NCBI RefSeq assembly: GCF_000003605.2
Contig: NW_003128370.1
Location: 335,585 to 348,007, forward strand
Reading direction: 5' to 3'
Source: Saccoglossus kowalevskii
Lineage: Eukaryota; Hemichordata; Enteropneusta; Harrimaniidae
Length of the DNA stretch: 12,423 nt
Shown: in pieces, positions 1 through 7,976 of the stretch
Layout of the letters: each line of letters begins with the position of its first letter
How positions within the stretch are numbered: the stretch's first letter is position 1
Translations under genes and position numbers: made by a program
Notes under the pieces: model-generated
Seen by the model: only the letters and a program-made list of their open reading frames with translations
Told to the model about the DNA's origin: nothing
The model's database searches: none

Positions 1-1038
1 TTATCGAATGATGTCTGTACAACTATTTGAGAGTGACAGGAATTAGCTTCGTGCTATCAAGAAGAAAGGTTATGTCGATGTTTGCTGGTGTTGAATACTA
101 ATTGCAAAAATGTTGGTGAAAATGAAGTGGCATCGCATGTTAGGTACGATCGTCTTTTACAAATTAACTCCATTAAGTCATTTAACAAATTCCCACGTGT
201 TCCGGTCGGCGATAAATTTGTTACGGGGATTTTCATATTAACGTAATTAGACTCATGAGATTGTTTAGGTGTTATCGAAGCGAAGACAGCCTTGCCGACA
301 GCATTGCATTTCAGTCAATCTTAAAACCACATAATGATTTTGTTGAAGAGCTGATGCTCGATCCAATGATAACATATTTTAAATACTGTAATAACGGTAG
401 TAGTTTTTGATTGATATTTGATTTCCCTAAAAAATTGAAAAAAAAATTCAACCAAATTATATTATTTCCATAAAAAATTGTGATCTTGTTCATTGACTTT
501 AATGAGTTTAAAGTTCATTTTCAAGCACAGGATATAAGCACCAATTATCTGTACGATTATTAACCGTAGCGCAACAGAGTGGTGATGAATTACACATTAT
601 TAATTTTGGAGTAACCCTAATCCGAGCTTTGTCTGACAACGAAATACTATTATTAAAAGATTAGTTTCGGATCATTTGCAGTTACCGTGATTCCAACATG
701 CAGTATCCGCGGGTGATATTTAGTCATCAATGTATAACGAGACACACTTCTATGTTATATGAGGTTATCGCTTCGAATGTCGGAGCTTTTCGCCCGATGT
801 CACTTGTTTATAGAGCAATAGGAAATACGCCAGAGGTAGTAATATCCCCATGAGCTGAGACCCAACTGTTAATGCTAAGCATCGTCATCTAAGATTACCA
901 AATAAATACCGGTACTATGACCATCTCACATCAGATGAACTTACTACACTATGCGCCTAGCTTGAAATTGATCTTACTAATTTGGTACAGTCATTACCAT
1001 AACAAATCAAATCAAATCTGAAAGTTGCGTTCGCGAGG
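1..1038. other. AT-rich stretch, no convincing gene
   Basis: I see no repeat, RNA gene or protein family here. The only open stretch with mixed codon use is at 698-853 (+), 51 codons from an ATG to a TGA, preceded by possible acceptors (ttgcag, catgcag) and containing a donor-like GAG/GTAGTA. That length is expected many times by chance, so it is not called as a gene. A CACGTG hexamer lies at 194-199. The stretch could be intergenic or intronic. Confidence 0.5.
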
Positions 1039-1044
1039 TTTATT
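1039..1044 (-). promoter_or_regulatory. Candidate polyadenylation signal AATAAA
   Basis: TTTATT on the plus strand reads AATAAA on the minus strand. It starts about 19 bases past the stop codon of the candidate exon at 1063-1240 and is followed on the minus strand by a T/TG-rich stretch (near 990-1020), as expected for a downstream element. AATAAA is frequent in AT-rich DNA, so its value comes only from its position. Confidence 0.3.
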
Positions 1045-1062
1045 GATCGAAATCTAAACATT

Positions 1063-1240
1063 TCATCTTTCATCTACTAAGTTATTTATTGTCTTCTGTG
1101 CGATAACTCTCGTCATGGACTGCTGTTCGGATTCTGCTTCGGGTGGCGCTAAACACAACAAACCCGCACTGTTCCAAGTTTGCTCGCACGCAGTGGTAAC
1201 TAGAGTAAAATAGTCATCATACCATTTCGAAAGAGGGGTC
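1063..1240 (-). CDS. Candidate terminal coding exon, unknown protein
   Basis: Read on the minus strand, a pyrimidine-rich tract ending in tgtccattag (intron side, down to 1241) would be a good 3' splice site, with a CTGAC-like branch site about 30 bases upstream. The exon begins with the last base of a codon and runs 58 codons to TGA. Residues are well mixed (starts TPLSKWYDDYF, ends NNLVDER) with several Ala, Pro, Glu and Gln, more like a real protein C-terminus than translated AT-rich noise. AATAAA follows closely, giving a very short 3' UTR. An ATG at 1249-1251 would also open the frame, but it lies in the presumed pyrimidine tract. I do not recognise the family. No upstream exon was located; it would lie at higher coordinates or beyond. 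The open length alone is not significant at this composition. Confidence 0.3.
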
Positions 1241-1243
1241 CTA

Positions 1244-1726
1244 ATGGACATACAAGAAACAAATCAAGAGTCAGGCTTCACATCGAATATTAATTGTGTC
1301 ATATACTATTATATTCGATCGTCGAACAGAAAATCATGCGTTCTATTCAGTGACTTGATATCGCACGAAAATTCTGAAAACCCAATCACAACAGAATACT
1401 CGGAACTACTTTGTGATGTTTGGCTATTGTCAAAGCAACATTTTGTGAATACTCTAACTACTAACATTTACACAAGTGTAAAACGCTACACACACACTAT
1501 TGCCGACAATACAATTTTAATTAGACAACCCGCCCATTGCATTGAGATATGCTTTGAGGAATTATACATCGTAATTCTTGAGCAGCGAATAGTGCGGAAT
1601 CATAAGTGTATGCGTCAATTGCTTATTCTTTGTCATACCTGGTTTATTTGTGATTATTTGTTATATATTATTCTGGTGAATATAAATATATTATTATGTC
1701 CACTACGATTTATGACTATCATTTAG
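1244..1726 (+). CDS. 160-codon open frame, doubtful protein
   Basis: This is the longest open frame in the window, ATG to TAG, open back to a stop at 1211. With about 7% stop codons expected at this base composition, 160 clear codons should occur only about 0.02 times in the window by my rough estimate, so the length deserves note. Against it, the translation has just one Gly and two Ala in 160 residues and is dominated by Ile, Leu, Thr, Asn, Tyr and Cys. The last 40 residues are strongly hydrophobic (around LLYIILVNINILL), which could be a membrane segment or simply T-rich sequence. There is no recognisable domain, no promoter and no nearby AATAAA. Its start overlaps the presumed splice acceptor of the minus-strand exon at 1063-1240, so both are unlikely to be ordinary genes. 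Confidence 0.12.
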   Translation: MDIQETNQESGFTSNINCVIYYYIRSSNRKSCVLFSDLISHENSENPITTEYSELLCDVWLLSKQHFVNTLTTNIYTSVKRYTHTIADNTILIRQPAHCIEICFEELYIVILEQRIVRNHKCMRQLLILCHTWFICDYLLYIILVNINILLCPLRFMTII

Positions 1727-3650
1727 ATAACCAAAGATGATATTATTGTTTCTAGGTTACTACATGGTCTGTGATCTTTGAATATTTTTTGAAAAATATA
1801 CTTCCCTATATTTCGTTATTATATTCCAATAATATATTTTGCCCATCGTGAATTCAATGGAACTAGATATTGTGGTACTGTTTTTTACTGTTATTTGAAT
1901 TTGACTCTTATGGTCAGCCAGCTACAGCAAAAAACTCTACAGCAAAAGATATGATTTTATGTTTGTATTCTTTCATCTAAACTATTAAACCTCGAGTTGT
2001 CTGGAGAACGACTAGTACTGCCACTCAAAACTTGTTTTATCAGATATAAGGGATTGTGGGTAAATACGATGACACGGTTACACAGATAATATCACATGAC
2101 GTCAATCTGACTGGTTTCAAACCACTTGCTTATGACATTTCGACCATGATGTGCTCGCTCTATTCGAATTATCTGACATCACTTCATGCATACCGTGATG
2201 TTCATAATTTTTTTTTTCACCAGATTTGTCTATGAATATACTTTATTGTTTGTCAGTTATTTTTTTTTTATTTTGTGCTTTTGCATGTGTAAGTATCTTT
2301 TTGATTACAGATTTAACGTAAATCTGATTCGACTCGAAATAGTTACAAATCAACGTATGTTAATAGTATTGATGGGAAAGGTAGTACGATAAATGTTCCG
2401 ATGGTAGAGTCCTGATGCTGAGTCGGAAGCTGATTATATGGTTATGAATATCATAGCAGTATTGTTGTGCATTCCAATAGAGAGAACAACTATATCATGT
2501 CTATTCATCCCCAAGTACATTTACTATTTTCCACACATATCAGAGGGTTTGTAAACTCGTTACGCGTCACTGATTGAATTGCACACTAGAACAAATCAGC
2601 AAAAGTGCAAGCTACTCAACACGGCCGATAGCAGAAGTTGTTGAGAATGAACAGAACATAATTCGTTATCGTGTTTCATTTGAACAAACGATCACATTGG
2701 ACTATTTCCTCACGTTGAAATGCTTCTAATTCGATAGTCGTTTGTTCGCTATATAATACGTCACTGCATATTAACCACAACTCGTATATACAAAGAAACT
2801 TTAACAAAGTAATTTGTCAAATGTCTACATTACCGGTTTTCACACAAGTTGTTTCAACTGAAAATCAATCTGAGAAATTGAAAGCGGCGAATGTAGAATA
2901 TTGATGAAGCCTGCTGCGACATATAAGTAGATAGAATTCTTACGAAACTAAACTACATGCCTTCTGTCGGCGTGGGCTTGCACTCATCAATGGTATACAC
3001 GTCTATCATACGATAATTACTTTTCTCCTTATATGTACCATCAAATTATCTACCTAACAATTATGTAGATTAAAGTTGTGTATATTTCTATGTCGGTATA
3101 ATACACCGACAGACACTTTATCATTTGGTTTTCGTAGCATCAAAATTGCATTGAATAATCAATCATTCAGTTATGTAAATTGTTGTCATTCAATAACTCT
3201 TTACATTTATGGATATTATGAAATGTACGTTCATATACGTATACCGCACATATACAATACGGTACAAGACAAAACGGAGCAAATCTTAGGCACGTTTTAG
3301 CTATTTGGGTTGGATACGATATATTATTGCCTCATTCATTTATACACGAATAATACACTTTCTTCTGATGAGCTGTTAGGAATCATATGTTTAATTTCAT
3401 AGCTGTTCTTACATCGTAAATCGATTGCTATGTCCCCAAACTTAAATGTAGGGCAATGTAATTGTAGTTACCGTTCAGCTAGCTAAATTGTGATTTAATG
3501 AGAATTTCAGATATTTGTATTTTTAAAAGTAGTCTGGGGATTATATACGTAAGAATTTATTTTTATTTGTTATTTTTTGTGTTTTGATCATTACGTGCAG
3601 TCATAATTTTTCTGATTTTAAATATGTGAAACATCTATCAAATAAAGCTG
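1727..3650. other. AT-rich non-coding stretch
   Basis: No supportable gene. Visible small items: an 11 bp direct repeat CTACAGCAAAA at 1922-1932 and 1937-1947; a full CRE palindrome TGACGTCA at 2097-2104; a 10 bp inverted repeat GAACAAACGA at 2682-2691 with its complement at 2738-2747, next to a TATA-like TATATAAT near 2750; and a weak imperfect inverted repeat around 2900-2991 (ATTGATGA and TCATCAAT at its ends). T-rich runs at 2208-2275 give open frames of no value. Confidence 0.5.
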
Positions 3651-3740
3651 CAAACATACATTTTATGTTCTTATTTCTTGCAAACATACATTTTATGTTC
3701 TTATTTCTTGCAAACATACATTTTATGTTCTTATTTTTTG
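3651..3740. repeat. Tandem repeat, 3 copies of 30 bp
   Basis: Three head-to-tail copies of a 30 bp unit starting at 3651, 3681 and 3711 (unit begins CAAACATACATTTTATGTTC). Copies 1 and 2 are identical; copy 3 differs by one base (C to T at 3737). The near identity points to recent duplication. Because 30 is a multiple of three, both strands stay open through the array and give peptide repeats such as NIHFMFLFL, which is an arithmetic consequence and no evidence of coding. Confidence 0.95.
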
Positions 3741-4022
3741 AAAAATATGAAATATTAATAATAGATGTCATGCCCTGCTCTGACCTTTCACGGCACTCTT
3801 TCAGCACATTTCATTATAAGAGTACTGGTCTAGGAGGTTCTTATTCCTAACACTCACACAATGCAAATAGTCTTCTAGGTCAAACAAAGCCTTCTCACTG
3901 TGTCTATATTGTTTACAGGTTAAACTTAATTCGAGACGTTCTCTTAAATCCATACTCTGCAGTTAATTTCACATTTTATATGCACATTTTCAACTTTTTA
4001 TTGTTGTGTATATATTAATCAG

Positions 4023-4228
4023 GGATATGCACGATTTTCAATGTAGAATGCGCGTTGTTGTGTCAGTATTGTTCTAATAAATGTATATTCATCACAGATC
4101 ATGTGTTCACGACTGCAAAATTGTTCTTAGTGTCTGTGGTTTTTGCATCTGGTTTAGTGGTCGTCGTCCTGGCCATGAGAGCATTCTCCAGGCATCGCCT
4201 GATTGAAAGCGTCTCTGTCGCAGCGTAA
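4023..4228 (+). CDS. Candidate terminal exon: Cys-rich stretch plus transmembrane helix
   Basis: A T-rich tract ending in attaatcag (AG at 4021-4022) is a good 3' splice site. The exon starts with two bases of a split codon, then 67 codons to TAA. Residues 1-20 carry five Cys (C at about 2, 9, 13, 16 and 20), followed by a short polar linker, a hydrophobic helix of about 19 residues (LFLVSVVFASGLVVVVLAM) and a basic tail (RAFSRHRLIES...) ending SVSVAA. That order, a Cys-containing ectodomain end, helix, then positive charges, is what a single-pass type I membrane protein would show. A second acceptor, ttcatcacag at 4097, could instead start the exon at 4098 in the same frame. AATAAA occurs at 4669-4674, giving a 3' UTR of about 450 bases. 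Upstream exons were not identified and I cannot name the protein. The minus-strand open frame over 4099-4356 is a shadow. Confidence 0.32.
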
Positions 4229-4668
4229 TGTAAATATTCACACCTTCTTGCGTTCCTAATGCGTACGTACGATGAACGCTTGAATTGACACACCAGTATG
4301 ACTTTACTTAACCAGGTATGTTTAATAGGGTTAAAAGCAATGTTTGTATCCAGCACGTTATTGTTGTGTCTTAACTTAATTTGTTTTTGTTTATTTATTC
4401 AGCCAAATCTCAAAAACGATTAATCAGATATTTAGAAAGTTTGTCAGCTTGTAGACTTATTTGAAATTACTCCAAAATCTGTAATTATTTTATCGATACA
4501 TCCTAGAAATCGTAAAAAACGCATTGGTTCTAATAATAGGTATATTTGCATTTGTAAGTGCGCAAATTAACGTTTATGGCGGTCAACAAACGGCGCTATT
4601 TTAAAAACGCTCTGTGATGTCTCGAATCACTGCATTAGTTTAAAATCTGCTGTGAAATGATTGCATAG

Positions 4669-4674
4669 AATAAA
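4669..4674 (+). promoter_or_regulatory. Possible polyadenylation signal AATAAA
   Basis: First AATAAA downstream on the plus strand of the candidate exon ending at 4228. It is weak evidence in AT-rich DNA; noted because it would close that exon's 3' UTR. Confidence 0.15.
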
Positions 4675-5139
4675 CAGAATATCAGATTCTAGCCTCTACA
4701 ATATCAGATTTTATAATAGTCAATTTGGCGTAGCTAAAAAACAAAGACAAACACAACAACAAACCCAAGACGCCTACAGCGTTACGAACCTCGTTCATTC
4801 ATGTGGAATGAAGTTAGAAACGGTGTTTTTAATAGTTGGAATAATCAAAATAACAAAATTGCGAAATTGAACTTCAGGTAATCCCTTAAAACTACTTTGG
4901 CACGGCATATGTACTGCTGTATGTGTCTATATCTAAGCTTTCAGATAATATATAAGTATATATGCTTATAGTAATGTTTAGAGAATATCTGAATCAAAGA
5001 TCAATTTTTAACTTGCTGTCCCTTGTCGCTACCTTAATAAATCTGACACTATCAGGTCACTCGTGAAATAAACTTCTAATAAACAATAAAGCTGACCCGA
5101 GATTGTCCTAGTCAATACACAATGCACTAATCATTGTAC
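4675..5139. other. AT-rich non-coding stretch
   Basis: No gene is supported. A 20 bp near-palindrome (TATAAGTATATATGCTTATA, 4951-4970) could form a small cruciform. The segment around 5014-5090 has faint similarity to the tandem unit that follows (ctgctgtc and actcgt words), so the repeat array may once have extended further left; this is not firm. Confidence 0.4.
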
Positions 5140-5790
5140 GCACATATTACAATCCGCCGCGGATAAACGAGAACGACACTGAACAATCCTGGAACGCTGT
5201 AATATCATCAGCCATGAAATCACATAGCAGTTATACTGTAAAATGACTAATTTTCACTGGGTTTAAATTTCACTGATTTACTATTTCAGGCATATTCAGT
5301 GGGTTTTAAATTCACGGTTTCGTCATTTAGATAATGTGTTTTATGCTAAATTGTACATATTCACTGTGTTTTAATTTAGCGCATTTTTCCAGTCAGCGAA
5401 ATAAGCTAAATTAAAACCCAGTGAATAATTACCCCCTTTACAGTATTTGATTTCATTTGACACATATGCGAAGAATAACCGCTACTATGAATGATTTATG
5501 GCATTAAAAGCCGAGATAAGTTACCAGCTAATATTACTGTCCCTGGTGGATAAGCGGGAATTATAATCGTGAACCTTAAACCGTTAAAATATCATCGGTC
5601 TTAATGTGAATTTTGTATTAAACTGTCGCATACGATTTCATTTGGTATTTTCCCGAAGTATAGCCATAAATAACTTATGGTATTAAAACGTGTGATAAGT
5701 TGACAGCTAAAACTGCTGTCTCTGGTGGATAAGCGGGTTGTATACTCGTAAACCTCTGACAAACATCATTATGCAAATGTCATGATATTT
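5140..5790. repeat. Diverged tandem repeat, unit about 180 bp, split by a MITE
   Basis: Copy 1 (about 5449-5633) and copy 2 (5634 to about 5790) align over most of their length at roughly 70% identity: both start GATTTCATTTG (5449, 5634) and share TTATGG-ATTAAAA, GATAAGTT-ACAGCTAA and GGTGGATAAGCGGG (5545, 5724), offsets of 179-185 bp. A partial left copy (about 5140-5233) shares ATATTAC, GGATAA (5161) and AATATCATC with copy 1. The offset from 5161 to the matching GGATAA at 5548 is 387 bp, or about 175 bp once the 212 bp MITE is removed. So the array existed before the MITE landed in it. The unit length is typical of animal satellite monomers, but only two and a half old copies remain here. 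No coding content seen. Confidence 0.75.
5234..5445. mobile_element. 212 bp palindromic MITE with internal subrepeats
   Basis: The ends are inverted copies: TACTGTAAA at 5234 and TTTACAGTA ending at 5445, with similarity continuing about 37 bp through a TTCACTGGGTTTAAATTT-like block. That block recurs in direct orientation near 5253, 5299 and 5361 and inverted at 5405-5424. The inner pair ACTGTGTTTTAATTTAGC (5363-5380) and its complement at 5405-5422 match at 17 of 18 positions around a 24-base loop. No coding capacity, so it would depend on transposase from elsewhere. The target duplication is unclear: AT flanks both sides if the element starts at ACTGTAAA, but a TA or longer duplication cannot be excluded. 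The style resembles palindromic MITEs common in marine invertebrates; family not assigned. Confidence 0.85.
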
Positions 5791-5932
5791 ATCGAACACA
5801 GATAATAACATCTGATTTGTGATGATCGAGGATTAGATTGGAATCAGCTGATTAACTACAATCCTATGTGTGCCGTGGTAGATTATGTGTTTATTTGATG
5901 CAACATCAACGGAGTATTATTGGTCTTTCTAA

Positions 5933-5976
5933 GTTAGTCTTAGGTTAGTCTTAGGTTAGTCTTAGGTTAGTCTTAG
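5933..5976. repeat. Microsatellite-like array, 4 perfect copies of 11 bp
   Basis: Four exact tandem copies of GTTAGTCTTAG start at 5933, 5944, 5955 and 5966. The unit includes TTAGGTTAG across junctions, which superficially resembles TTAGG telomere repeats, but the 11 bp period and isolation argue for an ordinary short tandem repeat. Likely length-polymorphic. Confidence 0.95.
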
Positions 5977-6868
5977 TCATCATGTATTACCTTTTTATGG
6001 GTACACATTTATATGCCATGTTACGACAATGTGGTATGTTTTGCAGAGGGTATACTAACTTGTATAGTTACTTGAAAAGTTACGTGTAACAAAAACGGTA
6101 TTATTCTGTTGACAGTCACTATATTTTAGACTCGGATAGGGTTATTCAAGACCTATATTCACATAAATATATGTGCATACATATACATTGCACAATATAA
6201 GTACTCTTATAAGGTAGATTATACTAATTTCGAATAGTGAGTGTGCGACAGTCTAGGTGATAGAACAAGAAATCACAACTACCAATAGATGATGGCTAGT
6301 ACTAAAAGTGAAGACAATTTCATGTAGGAACAAGTATGTGGGATGTGTTTATATTGCATCACAAAGTTTGTTATTCTTTATATTGGGCAATAAATAAAAT
6401 GCCGCTTGAAGATACTGAGATTGTGAAATAGGTCGTATGGACAACAAATGTTGTCATAGATTCAGTTTTGAAATGTATTAAATGTATGCACAACATTATA
6501 TGAAAAGTATGGTTACGTTTTTATTTTATATGTGTTAACATATGCACTGTCTAGTGGGATATATTGATAGGTTTTACAAATAATTATCTGGCATTTAGCA
6601 CCTCCAGCGGACGTGAAATGGCGAAGGTGATCTAAATATCAGTCACAAGCTTCAAATAGAAACCTGCAGCGATGGATAACAGATAACCCGTTTTGTTAAC
6701 ATTCATGATTATTTCAGGGCATGTTATCTGTGGCAGACAGGTGCGACCTCATTCTGCACGTGTGCATCAATGTTTAAAGCATTGGATCTGAATATAACTA
6801 TAATACTAAATTGGTATCATGTGGTGTGTTAACATAATAACATTCTATCAAATAAATATCTGTATAAT
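5977..6868. other. AT-rich non-coding stretch
   Basis: No gene supported. Small hairpins include CACATA/TATGTG at 6170-6185 and CAGATAAC/GTTATCTG at 6680-6687 and 6723-6730. A tttcag acceptor-like site at 6718 precedes only 19 codons before a stop, too little to call. An E-box CACGTG lies near 6758. Confidence 0.45.
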
Positions 6869-6871
6869 TAA
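6869..6871. repeat. Left TAA target site duplication
   Basis: Direct copy of the TAA at 7316-7318 on the other side of the 444 bp element. Extending the duplication further fails (left TTAA, right TAAG). Confidence 0.65.
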
Positions 6872-7315
6872 GGGATGACGTCAAAAGATCGATGTCGGAC
6901 AAAAACTGAATTCCTTTAGTTTTTTCCAACCCCTCCCCACCCCCACTGAAACTTTATTGATAAATATTGGTCATGGAGTCACACTACATTCACCATTACA
7001 TACAAATTGATAATCGGACAGTAGTATTGCATAGCAGTTGGTTGTCGGGTGGGTGTAAAAAGACTTTACAAATGCATCTCATTTGACCCCCATATTTACA
7101 CTCGAACCAAACCATTTTCTCGTCTTGAATGTGTTTTTTTCCTTTTCGGTTATTTCTGTCCATGATTGGATAGAAAAAAACGAACTACAAATACTTCATT
7201 AAAAAATAAAATCGTTTTTGTAGGATGGAAACTGTTTGAGATCAAACAACCCCCCCACCCCCAAACTAAAGCAAATAAGTTTTTTTATCCGACATCGATC
7301 TTTTGACGTCGTCCC
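6872..7315. mobile_element. 444 bp MITE with TAA target duplication, PIF/Harbinger-like
   Basis: The first 35 bases (GGGATGACGTCAAAAGATCG...) match the reverse complement of the last 35 at 32 positions, and similarity continues with a gap to CTTTAGTTT about 50 bases in. TAA flanks both sides (6869-6871 and 7316-7318). A 3 bp TWA target site with termini starting GG is the usual signature of PIF/Harbinger elements; the superfamily is therefore an inference, while the element itself is directly visible. The inside carries no long open frame, so it is non-autonomous. Inside the inverted repeats lie two C-runs in the same orientation (6930-6944 and 7250-7262), breaking the symmetry. The left end contains a perfect CRE palindrome, TGACGTCA; the right end has it changed by one base. 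The open frame over 7236-7544 runs through the right end and is not a gene. Confidence 0.88.
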
Positions 7316-7318
7316 TAA
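7316..7318. repeat. Right TAA target site duplication
   Basis: Partner of 6869-6871. A three-base match has little weight by itself; it counts because it abuts precisely matched inverted ends. Confidence 0.65.
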
Positions 7319-7696
7319 GATTGTTTATGTATCAATATCAAAACCGGAAGTAAACCTCCACAAATATGTGGATATTAGTTGGGAGAATAGATCAATCACC
7401 AAGATTGGTGTAAACTTTGTAGAAATTGTAAATGGAAGCATTCGGTTCTTGACTAGGATTATTGTACTATATAATAAATATGCTGTATCATATTACTGCG
7501 ATTTTGCTCTGTCTTTACTTAAATTACAAATGACTCTTACGTAATCACGATCGACTTCTGAATTCACTGGACGAATCTGTGAGAGTTTGCGAGAGTCAGT
7601 CTAATGAAGTGCTCAGAGAAAATAGTCAATTACACCGGCAGAAATCCCGTTCATTGCTCGGTATGACAATGAATGCGTGTAATATTATAAGAAATG
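7319..7696. other. Non-coding spacer between two MITEs
   Basis: No gene seen. A TTACGTAA palindrome (PAR-bZIP type) sits at 7537-7544 and a small hairpin TTCATTG/CAATGAA at about 7651-7674. Nothing ties these to a transcript. Confidence 0.4.
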
Positions 7697-7700
7697 TTAA
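7697..7700. repeat. Left TTAA target site duplication
   Basis: Pairs with TTAA at 7973-7976, both immediately outside the inverted ends. Confidence 0.7.
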
Positions 7701-7972
7701 AGATGGTGGTCGTCGCGCCGCGCATGTTCGATAAATATAAATATTAATTTTCCCACAATTCAATACACTATTTTAATGGAAATCATGAGTTTTGACCTGC
7801 GCGAACGTGCACTAATTACCACCGGTGACTTCTTCGATACCTTCAAATCACCAAAATGATATTACCTAGTAAAACAAACTTGGTATCAGTTTGTACTACG
7901 CAACAGTCCAAATCGCCATCTTTGTCCATATGAGACCCATATCTCGCACACGTGGCGCGACGACCACGTTCC
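7701..7972. mobile_element. 272 bp MITE flanked by TTAA
   Basis: The left end (AGATGGTGGTCGTCGCGCCG) and the reverse complement of the right end agree at 18 of 22 positions, with a 14-base perfect core GTGGTCGTCGCGCC (left arm 7706-7719). Directly outside each end is TTAA (7697-7700 and 7973-7976), so the target duplication is TTAA. TTAA insertion is typical of piggyBac and Kolobok superfamilies; the termini do not start CCC as in classic piggyBac, so Kolobok or another TTAA group is possible. The GC-rich ends stand out in AT-rich surroundings. The inside has no coding capacity. Similarity fades soon after the core, which suggests either short native inverted repeats or decay. Confidence 0.82.
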
Positions 7973-7976
7973 TTAA
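7973..7976. repeat. Right TTAA target site duplication
   Basis: Pairs with 7697-7700. Confidence 0.7.

Noticed and set aside
311-493. 60-codon minus-strand frame
   Set aside because: Composition is Asn/Ile/Phe from an A/T-run; no supporting signals.
2186-2392. 68-codon plus-strand frame with a strong donor (GTAAGTAT near 2289) and acceptors
   Set aside because: It is a translation of T-runs, and the only paired sites would define an intron of about 22 bases, too short to splice.
3076-3300. 74-codon plus-strand frame
   Set aside because: Length expected by chance, no splice, promoter or polyA context, residues reflect AT-rich DNA.
3584-3850. Open frames on both strands through the 30 bp array
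   Set aside because: Kept open only because the repeat unit is a multiple of three; starts are not ATG or lack context.
4099-4356. 85-codon minus-strand frame
   Set aside because: Starts at GTG, Thr/Lys-rich, and is the antisense of the more convincing transmembrane exon.
4661-4870. 69-codon plus-strand frame with Gln-rich segment
   Set aside because: Gln run comes from a CAA-rich tract; no acceptor or conserved motif, and the CAG/GTAATC donor lies after the stop.
5933-5976. Interstitial telomere repeat
   Set aside because: The unit is 11 bp and not a TTAGG or TTAGGG array; the resemblance is only across junctions.
7236-7544. 102-codon plus-strand frame
   Set aside because: Its first third is the terminal repeat of the 444 bp MITE; the rest has no protein features.
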